NCBI GenBank assembly: GCA_958451705.1
Contig: CAUDRD010000016.1
Span: 1-13,001, forward strand
Direction: 5' to 3'
DNA from: an uncultured Oscillospiraceae bacterium
Lineage (GTDB): Bacteria > Bacillota > Clostridia > Oscillospirales > Acutalibacteraceae
Length of the DNA: 13,001 nucleotides
The notes below the pieces were generated by a model, which ran no database searches, had not been told where the DNA came from, and saw only the letters and a list, made by a program, of their open reading frames with translations. Position numbers and translations under genes: made by a program. Below, piece by piece: positions 7,418-13,001 of this stretch; position 1 is the first letter of the stretch; every line of letters begins with the position of its first letter.

Positions 7418-9364
7418 ATGAAATTACCTGCGTATCCGCTGATAACAGTTGACCCGTTTTTCAGCATTTGGTCAAAAAGCGATAAACTGTACGATGGAAC
7501 TACATATTTTTGGAGCGGTATCAAAAAGCGAATAAGCGGCACAGTTTATGTTGATTCCATTGCTTTTCGCTTCCTCGGCAGCGGCCAGTCTAAGGTTATA
7601 AACCAAACCGACCTTGAAGTTACGCCGTATATTACAAAATATACTTTTGAAAATGAGTACATTAGGCTTAAGGTTTCTTTTTGGACGCCCCTTGTGTTAA
7701 ACGATTTGTATATAATGTCCACTCCCTGCTCTTTTATAGATTACGAAGTGGAAGTTATTGACGGAAAGAAACATGATGTAGCTTTGGTGTTTTCGGCGGG
7801 AGAAGAATTTTGCTATGATAAATGTATAAAGCGGGTAATTAAAACACTGGGAACTGTCGGAAAGCTGTCTTACGGAAAAATCGGCCGTGTTGCTCAAAAA
7901 CCTCTTAACAAAATAGGGGACGGAGTTTCAGCTGACTGGGGCTATCTTTATGTATGCGGAGGTGAAGTTTCTTTCGGCCTTACAAAGATTAACTCCGTAA
8001 AATCTGTGTTTAAGTTCCCGGAGCTTACAAGCCGTGCTGCAGCGAGAAATATTATCGCCTTTGATGACATTCTCTCAATAGAATACTTCGGTAAACGTCT
8101 GACGGGGCTGTGGAGAGAAAAGTTTTCTTCTATCGAAGAAGCTATTGCTTGCTGTGACGAGTATCATGATGAACTCCTGGAAGCCATAAAAGAGCAAAAT
8201 CAAAAAATACTCTTTGATGCTGAAAAATTCGGCGAGGACTACTGCAAAATACTTACTGCTGCCGCAAGGCAGGTTCTTGCTGCTCATAAGCTGGTCAGAA
8301 ACACAACGGGAGAAATTCTCTACCTTTCAAAGGAATGTCATTCAAACGGCTGCATTAATACTGTAGACGTATCTTATCCTGCAATTCCAATGTTTCTTGT
8401 ATATCATCCTGAGCTTGTAAAGGCCATGATGATCGGGATTTTTGAATTTGCCCGTATGCCCGTTTGGAAGGCGGATTTTGCTCCCCACGATATCGGCACC
8501 TACCCCGTTGCAGACGGTCAGGTCTACGCACTTAAAAACAATTACGGAAAAGCCATAAACAAGAGAGCAATCTATAAAAATAAAGATTTCGGCATTTTCA
8601 ATCAGGATTGGCAAATGCCCGTTGAAGAGTGCGGAAATATGCTTATTATGTCTTACGCTTATTATTACGTAACCGGAGATGTTTCACAGCTTAAAAAGAA
8701 TTTTGATCTGCTTAAAAAGTGGGCGGATTTTCTTGTAAAAAAAGGCGTAGTCCTTGACAATCAGCTTTGCACCGATGACTTTGCAGGTCACAGCGAGAAA
8801 AACGTAAATCTTGCAATTAAGGAGATAATGGGAATAGCCTCTTTTTCAAGAATCTGCGAAGTTCTTTCTGATGAAAATAATATTTTTTATTTTGAAACAG
8901 CTAAAAAGTATGCCCAAGAGCTTTGCCGAATTTCCCGTGTAGGGGATTACCTTGCTTTTTCTGTCGGAAATAAAGAAAGCTGGAGCTTAAAATACAACCT
9001 TATATGGGATATACTCTTTAAGTTTAACCTTTTTCCGAAGGAGATTTATAAGGGCGAAAGCGAAAAGTACCGTGCCGAGCTGAACCAATACGGCGTGCCT
9101 TTAGATAATCGTAAAGATTTTACAAAGACCGACTGGATGCTTTGGGCTTCCTGTCTTGATGAAACAGGGGAGAATACAAAACTTTTTTCATCCTGCATCG
9201 TAAAATATCTTGCGGATACTCAGGATAAAAACTGTTTTACCGACTGGTACGAGACTAAAATTCCCAAAGAAAGAGGTATGAACCACCGCAGCGTACAGGC
9301 GGGGCTTTGGATGCCGGTACTTAAAGAAAAGCTGTCCGAGGTGCAAAAAGATGAAAGAAGCTAA
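7418..9364 (+). CDS. Glutaminase A-like six-hairpin protein (DUF4964/DUF5127/DUF4965/DUF1793 family)
   Basis: The 648-residue protein matches the family typified by fungal glutaminase A (GtaA of Aspergillus), which is common in Bacteroidetes and scattered in Firmicutes. The N-terminal LITVDPFFSIWSKSDKL (8-24) is the DUF4964-type signature. A beta-rich DUF5127-like part covers about 60-230. An (alpha/alpha)6-type part carries the best-conserved motifs: CHSNGCINTVDVSYPAIPMF (307-326), FAPHDIGTYP (354-363), MPVEECGNML (400-409), CTDDFAGH (451-458), DWMLWAS (572-578) and NHRSVQAGLWMPVL (622-635). There is no signal peptide, so it should act in the cytoplasm, unlike the secreted fungal enzyme. Glutamine amide hydrolysis is the annotated family activity, but few bacterial members have been tested; a glycoside-hydrolase-like role is also possible from the fold. 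Start: GGTGGAGG 6 nt upstream of the ATG. The phosphoesterase gene overlaps its last 14 nt. Confidence 0.8.
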   Translation: MKLPAYPLITVDPFFSIWSKSDKLYDGTTYFWSGIKKRISGTVYVDSIAFRFLGSGQSKVINQTDLEVTPYITKYTFENEYIRLKVSFWTPLVLNDLYIMSTPCSFIDYEVEVIDGKKHDVALVFSAGEEFCYDKCIKRVIKTLGTVGKLSYGKIGRVAQKPLNKIGDGVSADWGYLYVCGGEVSFGLTKINSVKSVFKFPELTSRAAARNIIAFDDILSIEYFGKRLTGLWREKFSSIEEAIACCDEYHDELLEAIKEQNQKILFDAEKFGEDYCKILTAAARQVLAAHKLVRNTTGEILYLSKECHSNGCINTVDVSYPAIPMFLVYHPELVKAMMIGIFEFARMPVWKADFAPHDIGTYPVADGQVYALKNNYGKAINKRAIYKNKDFGIFNQDWQMPVEECGNMLIMSYAYYYVTGDVSQLKKNFDLLKKWADFLVKKGVVLDNQLCTDDFAGHSEKNVNLAIKEIMGIASFSRICEVLSDENNIFYFETAKKYAQELCRISRVGDYLAFSVGNKESWSLKYNLIWDILFKFNLFPKEIYKGESEKYRAELNQYGVPLDNRKDFTKTDWMLWASCLDETGENTKLFSSCIVKYLADTQDKNCFTDWYETKIPKERGMNHRSVQAGLWMPVLKEKLSEVQKDERS

Positions 9365-10787
9365 ATTTTATCTGATAACCGACACTCACTACTTTAAAAA
9401 TTCTCTGGGAGCTAAGGGCGGCGGATACGATAAAATGATGCGGTACGAGCAAAAATGCTTTGCGGAAACCCAGTGCATCAATGAATCGGTGTTTGAATTT
9501 TTAGGCAGCAGCCGGGAAGCGGATACGGTACTTATCGCCGGAGATTTATCCTTTAACGGCGAAAAGGAGAGCCACCTTGAATTTATAAAGCTTTTAAGAG
9601 CTCTTCAGAATAAAGGCAAAAGAGTTTTCGTAATAACTGCCGGCCATGATTATAACGACCGTCCCTTTGCCTTTGAAAGTGATAAAAAGATGTCGCTGAG
9701 GGCGAAAGACGACCTTTTCGATTTATCTTTTGATTACGGATTTACTTTTTACGATGACGGAGCCGTTAAAAAAAGACCTGAGGGAACCAAAAGAGATGAG
9801 CTTTTCGACCTGTACTACGACTTTGGCTTTAAACAGGCCATAGCCGTTGACCGCAAGCACCTTTCCTATGTTGTACAGCTTTTTGACGGGGTGCGCCTTT
9901 TGGCTCTTAACAACGACGGCGACTGTGATGAATTTATAACCTATGATGAAGAGCAGCTTAACTGGATTAAAGAACAGGCTCGAAAAGCGAGAGAGGACGG
10001 GCAGATGATGTTTGCCATGAACCATTATCCGCTCCTGCCCGGCCAGCCTTTGTTCGGCCTTGTCCCAACAGCCGTACAGCAAAACAGTGATAAAATTACT
10101 GATATGCTGGCGGATGCGGGGGTGCATCTTGTCTTTACGGGGCATATGCACAACCAGAGCATAAATGAAAAAATTACTTCTGCCGGCAATAAATTTTATG
10201 ATGTGTGTACAGGTTCCATAATCGCCTGTCCGGCGTTTATGCGCCTTGTGACAATTAAAGATGAAGCGACGGTGGATATTAGAAGCATCCCCACCCCTGA
10301 TTTTCAATGGGATACAAAGGGCAAAACCTGTAAGGAGTATTTGTCCGATATGTTTGACAGCATGATTCTTAATCTTCTTGAGGATATGCGCTCTAATCCT
10401 AAGGTCGTCTTAAAAAAATTTGAAGCGGAAAACGTAAAAGCTCTTTATCCTGTGGTTAAGCTTATGGGTAAGATTTTTTCCGCTTTAACGGTAGGGGATG
10501 CCTGCAAACTGTTGTTTATTAAATGCAGCCCGGAAATTAAAAATATGCTTGTAAAAAATTATGTGGCGGAGCTTATACGGGGCATATTTGTGGGCAACCA
10601 AACCTACAAAGAAGGTACTCCAAAAGGGGATGTTTTCCTGGGAGCTTTAAACAGGCTTAATCCGATTTTAAAAAAAGTGCATCTTAAAGACATTAACTCA
10701 AATCCCGTGGATCTTTACGATACCCTTAAAAATACTGCGGGAAACTACGGTATAGACGATTACAACGCAGTTTTAAATTTGAAATAA
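9351..10787 (+). CDS. Calcineurin-like metallophosphoesterase
   Basis: This is a 478-residue cytoplasmic (no signal peptide) dimetal phosphoesterase of unknown substrate. Metal motifs are in the usual order: DTH (Asp11, His13), GDLSFNGE (Asp65), an altered third motif TAGHDYN (96-102), NHYPL (Asn224, His225) and TGHMHNQ (His265, His267). The third motif normally reads GNHD/E with a metal- or phosphate-contacting Asn; here Gly98 stands in that place before His99-Asp100. The catalytic domain ends near residue 310. A mostly helical C-terminal region (about 320-478) follows, with no motif I recognise. The ATG overlaps the upstream gene by 14 nt, and GAGGTG (9338-9343) lies 7 nt before it, so coupled translation is likely. 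A degraded relative follows after 24 nt. Pairing with a glutaminase A-like protein suggests a shared task, but the substrate cannot be read from sequence. Confidence 0.85.
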   Translation: MKEAKFYLITDTHYFKNSLGAKGGGYDKMMRYEQKCFAETQCINESVFEFLGSSREADTVLIAGDLSFNGEKESHLEFIKLLRALQNKGKRVFVITAGHDYNDRPFAFESDKKMSLRAKDDLFDLSFDYGFTFYDDGAVKKRPEGTKRDELFDLYYDFGFKQAIAVDRKHLSYVVQLFDGVRLLALNNDGDCDEFITYDEEQLNWIKEQARKAREDGQMMFAMNHYPLLPGQPLFGLVPTAVQQNSDKITDMLADAGVHLVFTGHMHNQSINEKITSAGNKFYDVCTGSIIACPAFMRLVTIKDEATVDIRSIPTPDFQWDTKGKTCKEYLSDMFDSMILNLLEDMRSNPKVVLKKFEAENVKALYPVVKLMGKIFSALTVGDACKLLFIKCSPEIKNMLVKNYVAELIRGIFVGNQTYKEGTPKGDVFLGALNRLNPILKKVHLKDINSNPVDLYDTLKNTAGNYGIDDYNAVLNLK

Positions 10788-10811
10788 AACTTTTAGGTTA
10801 AGGAAGCAGCG

Positions 10812-11384
10812 ATGAAATGTTCCATTTATCACATTACTGATACCCATGATTATCCCGATGAAATGCCGGTTTTCCGCTTTGATAAGGACTCAAAGCCCTA
10901 TGGGAAAGAGCACATGGAAAAGGCTGAGGTCTTGCCTCTTTACAGAAAATATAACGTGGATAAGGCCGTTGCAGTGTGTGCAGACGGGGAGTCCTTTATC
11001 GCAGAAATTTTTCCCTGGCTGAGATATATAGCTTTGTGCTGTGAAAAATCAAAAAACGATTTTTACTTTTCTGAGGCTTATAAAAAGTGGCTTAAAAATC
11101 AGGCTCTCGATGCTAAAAAGAGCGGAGCTATGGTCTTTGGAGGTATACACTCGCCTATAATTTCCCCAAACTGTAATAAGCCGGGAAAATGTTTTTGAAA
11201 AGGGCGAAGAGGTTGGGGCAGAGCCTGCGGATATGGAGTTAAATCTTGTTTTTTCCGGTCACTGCCAATAGACACAAAAGAGCTCACAGGATTTAATTCT
11301 CTTAAGGAAATAGTTGAGCCTGTATTGTTTAATAGCAAATATTATAATCATTATAACTATGAGGTGATTTTATCAACAAACTAA
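10812..11384 (+). pseudogene. Decayed metallophosphoesterase related to the upstream gene
   Basis: The intact frame gives 128 codons (10812-11198), but homology to the preceding phosphoesterase continues to 11384 through two frame changes. The N-terminus YHITDTH matches its first metal motif (YLITDTH), yet the next residues, DYPDEMPVFRF, match what follows its third motif (HDYNDRPFAF). About 85 residues, including the GD motif, are therefore missing. Codons 50-117 match residues 161-229 of the neighbour (AVAVCADGESF ... GGIHSPII against AIAVDRKHLSY ... AMNHYPLL). Then TGA at 11196. A +1 frame (about 11185-11268) encodes NLVFSGHC, matching HLVFTGHM. The original frame resumes and ends in YNYEVILSTN, which resembles the neighbour's C-terminus DDYNAVLNLK, so most of the C-terminal region is also missing. 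AAGGA at 10800-10804 still precedes the ATG. Loss of phosphoesterase function is very likely; a truncated product may still be made. Confidence 0.75.
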
Positions 11385-11417
11385 AGAACCTTCCGTTTGA
11401 AGCGGAAGGTTCTTTTT
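11383..11417. terminator. Bidirectional terminator between converging units
   Basis: A 13-bp perfect stem, AAAGAACCTTCCG with CGGAAGGTTCTTT (11383-11395 and 11403-11415), encloses a 7-nt loop. Five T residues (11413-11417) support termination of the rightward unit. On the minus strand the stem ends in TTT only, so leftward termination of the DUF1893 operon is plausible but weaker. The left arm includes the last two bases of the pseudogene's TAA (11382-11384). Confidence 0.85.
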
Positions 11418-11427
11418 AAGTCTGTAT

Positions 11428-11856
11428 TTAGTTTGCCTTTTTGAGTTCTTCAAGTTTTTTAAGTATTGCCTTTAATGCCTCTTGGGGAGTGTCAATACTG
11501 AGTACCGACGTTTCCATGGGACAAAAGCCCGTGTTCGTTCGGTTTCTTATGGCCTTTACCTTTTCCCTATAATGGCAGGAAATACCGAACTTATTAAAAG
11601 TTTCCCACGCCGGTTCGCTTATAATTTCAGCATACACTTCTTTAACTCCGAGCAGTACATATAAAAATGCTGCCGCTTTTCCCACCACCTTATCCGCTGC
11701 TGAAAATTCCTTTAAATCGGTGTTTGAATTAATCCATGAAAGCAGGGGAGCCACGCCTCGCTGACTGCTGGTATATACCCTTTCTCCCTTACATAGAACG
11801 CAGGTATATTTTCCCGAGAAAAGAAGCTCTTTTGCCTTTTCAGTATCAGTTCTCAT
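11428..11856 (-). CDS. DUF1893 (TM1506-like) protein
   Basis: The product from the chosen start is 142 residues, the normal size for DUF1893. Family motifs are clear: YTCVLCKGERVYTSSQRGV (17-35), FSAADKVVGKAAAFLYVLLG (51-70) followed by VKEVYAEIIS (71-80), and NRTNTGFCPMET (105-116). The structure of the Thermotoga member TM1506 places the family in the cytidine deaminase-like fold. I see no canonical H/C-A-E plus PCxxC zinc site, and the biochemical function is unknown. The frame is open back to an ATG at 11904, but family similarity starts at MRTDTEKAKELL, so the ATG at 11856 is preferred. It overlaps the end of the ECF S-component gene by 11 nt and has no strong ribosome site of its own, which suggests translational coupling. 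A short C-terminal helix ends in KKLEELKKAN. Confidence 0.8.
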   Translation of the reverse strand: MRTDTEKAKELLFSGKYTCVLCKGERVYTSSQRGVAPLLSWINSNTDLKEFSAADKVVGKAAAFLYVLLGVKEVYAEIISEPAWETFNKFGISCHYREKVKAIRNRTNTGFCPMETSVLSIDTPQEALKAILKKLEELKKAN

Positions 11857-12418
11857 ATTTCTTTGAATTTTCGGTACGGTAAATAATAAGGGGAATAAGC
11901 ACAAGCTGAAGGGCTATACCGAAAATACCTGTGTAGACGCTTGTGAGAACTGAGGCAACCTGTACGCTTTTGCTGCCGAAAACATAAAACGCAACAGCTA
12001 TTGAAGCTGCCTTTATTAAACGTCCACCAATCTGAACAAGGAGAACCTTTGCGGCTGTAGGCATTTTGACGTTTCTCAAAAGACCTGCAAACAGTCCGTA
12101 GGCGCAAAGCTCAATTGCCATAAAGGGAACCATTGTTATTAAAGGCATTCCTGACAGGGTGAAGCTAATAATGGGGGCGAAAAAGCCGGAAACTGCACCA
12201 GCCAAAGGTCCTGCTAAAAGTCCCGCAAGTATAATGGGCAGATGCATGGGCAGAAAAGCTTCGCCCACACTTGTTCCAAGGCCGGATACCGCCCCGAAAG
12301 TATGGAAAATCTGAGGCAAAACTACTGCTCCTGCAATTGCGGCAATAGCGTAAATTGTTTTAGCCCGCAAAGAAAGCCGTGGCTTTTCCAAAGTTTTAAC
12401 TGCTGATATATTTGACAT
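11846..12418 (-). CDS. ECF transporter S-component (substrate-binding membrane subunit)
   Basis: The 190-residue protein is strongly hydrophobic with about six predicted membrane helices (roughly 20-39, 52-72, 74-92, 94-114, 122-146 and 153-180). This is the size and topology of energy-coupling-factor S-components, which capture vitamins or other micronutrients and dock onto a shared EcfA/A'/T module. LPMHLPIILAGLLAGP (56-71) is the kind of loop-helix motif seen in the general ECF S family. The substrate cannot be deduced. No EcfA or EcfT gene is in the window, consistent with a group II system using subunits encoded elsewhere. The ATG is preceded on the minus strand by AAAGGAG (complement of 12426-12432) with 7-nt spacing. 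It starts 25 nt after the carboxymuconolactone-decarboxylase-family gene and overlaps DUF1893 by 11 nt, so the three form one operon. Confidence 0.8.
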   Translation of the reverse strand: MSNISAVKTLEKPRLSLRAKTIYAIAAIAGAVVLPQIFHTFGAVSGLGTSVGEAFLPMHLPIILAGLLAGPLAGAVSGFFAPIISFTLSGMPLITMVPFMAIELCAYGLFAGLLRNVKMPTAAKVLLVQIGGRLIKAASIAVAFYVFGSKSVQVASVLTSVYTGIFGIALQLVLIPLIIYRTENSKKYEN

Positions 12419-12443
12419 TTTAAATCTCCTTTAATGTTTAATT

Positions 12444-13001
12444 TTATTTTGCCGCCTCGTTAACGCAGCGAAGAGCGTTAAGGGAGCGGGGATAGCCGAT
12501 ATAGGGAAGGCACTGGGAAATTATTTTAATGAGAAAGTTTTTGTCGTTGCCCATTCTGATATTTGCGGCAGCGTGAGAAATAAGCTGAGGTTCGCAGCCT
12601 CCCTGAGCCGACAAAAAGCAGAAGGTTATCATTTCCCGCTCTCTGAGGTCGAGGCCGCCTCTTGTATAATAATCACCGAAGCAGTTTGAGGCAAGCCAGT
12701 AGTTAATGTGCCTGCTTTCCTCCGGACCGGATTTCCAAAAATCCTCCATTGAGTCGCCGAAAATTTCAACCTGAGCCTTAGTTCCTTTTTCTCTGCGCTG
12801 GTCGTTAGTGATTTTCTTCTGTGAGGGCAGGGGAAGGCTTATTCCTTTTCCCTTAAACACTTCATTTGTAATGTTTATAAATGGCAAAACTCTGCCTATA
12901 CCTAAATAAGCTGTGGCCTGATAGACAATTTCTTTAATCTTAACCGGCTCAATGCCGAAATCAATGGCTGCGGAAAGGATAACGGCAAATTCATCAGTCC
13001 C
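12444..13001 (-). CDS. Carboxymuconolactone decarboxylase (CMD) family protein, tandem-domain, 5' end missing
   Basis: The frame is open to the right edge, so the 185 residues seen are the C-terminal part. Residues 1-50 of the fragment (GTDEFAVILSAAIDFGIEP, then VYQATAYLGIGRVLPFINI) look like the second half of one CMD repeat. A linker follows (about 51-115). A second repeat (about 117-180) contains LDLREREMITFCFLSAQGG and CEPQLISHAA, ending with CLPYIGYPRSLNALRCVNEA. This two-repeat layout is common in clostridial CMD-family proteins. The AhpD-type CxxC redox pair is not visible in the part seen; several single cysteines are present. Aromatic-acid catabolism is therefore not implied, and a redox or binding role is equally possible. 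An alternative start at the TTG at 12887 would cut the first repeat and is rejected. The gene is followed after 25 nt by the ECF S-component. Confidence 0.8.
   Translation of the reverse strand, partial: GTDEFAVILSAAIDFGIEPVKIKEIVYQATAYLGIGRVLPFINITNEVFKGKGISLPLPSQKKITNDQRREKGTKAQVEIFGDSMEDFWKSGPEESRHINYWLASNCFGDYYTRGGLDLREREMITFCFLSAQGGCEPQLISHAAANIRMGNDKNFLIKIISQCLPYIGYPRSLNALRCVNEAAK

Noticed and set aside
9723..10307. Leftward 194-codon frame opposite the phosphoesterase gene
   Set aside because: The other strand encodes conserved metal motifs throughout this stretch. The antisense frame has no ribosome site and no recognisable domain.
11857..11904. Upstream ATG extending DUF1893 by 16 residues
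   Set aside because: The extra residues come from reading the S-component gene in another frame and do not belong to the family; the overlap would rise to 59 nt.
12444..12887. Short 147-residue version of the CMD-family gene starting at TTG
   Set aside because: The frame stays open to the window edge, and the upstream 38 codons complete a CMD repeat, so the gene is simply cut by the edge.
1..13001. CRISPR arrays, tRNA or rRNA genes, insertion sequences
   Set aside because: No spaced repeats, cloverleaf with a GTTCRA-type loop, rRNA-like stretch or transposase frame was seen on either strand.

Overview
The window most likely comes from a low-to-mid GC clostridial Firmicute, plausibly of the Oscillospiraceae/Ruminococcus type found in the gut. 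This rests on strong GGAGG ribosome sites before most genes, a class 1B PyrK/PyrD dihydroorotate dehydrogenase, a stand-alone ECF S-component, and a DUF1893 gene. No rRNA or tRNA is present to fix the taxonomy, so the placement is inference.

Left part (1-6964). A secreted protein of unknown identity is cut by the left edge and reads leftwards. It diverges from a rightward cluster: a class A penicillin-binding protein (PBP1a type), pyrC, pyrF, pyrK, pyrD and ruvX. Gaps between these genes run from 24 nt to an 8-nt overlap, and no terminator is visible until the strong hairpin after ruvX. Peptidoglycan polymerisation, part of de novo pyrimidine synthesis (dihydroorotate formation and oxidation, and OMP decarboxylation) and a Holliday-junction resolvase/RNase-H-fold protein therefore probably share one transcript. 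carAB, pyrB and pyrE are not in the window and must lie elsewhere. The divergent promoters at 202-244 overlap each other.

Middle part (6965-11415). A gene-free AT-rich stretch of about 450 nt holds a good promoter and a leader of about 155 nt with small hairpins and a direct repeat. It precedes a two-gene unit: a cytoplasmic glutaminase A-like (DUF4964/5127/4965/1793) protein, overlapped by 14 nt by a calcineurin-like metallophosphoesterase. A decayed second metallophosphoesterase follows. It appears to have lost the stretch between its first and third metal motifs and most of its C-terminal part, and it carries two frame changes. A hairpin terminator ends this unit and is shared with the converging operon.

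Right part (11416-13001). A leftward operon encodes a tandem-domain carboxymuconolactone-decarboxylase-family protein (cut by the right edge), an ECF transporter S-component, and a DUF1893 protein with a deaminase-like fold that overlaps the S-component gene by 11 nt. No ECF ATPases or T-component are present, so the S-component probably uses shared (group II) energising subunits. The substrate is not known.

The least understood parts are the glutaminase-like/phosphoesterase pair with its leader, and the decarboxylase-like/ECF-S/DUF1893 operon.
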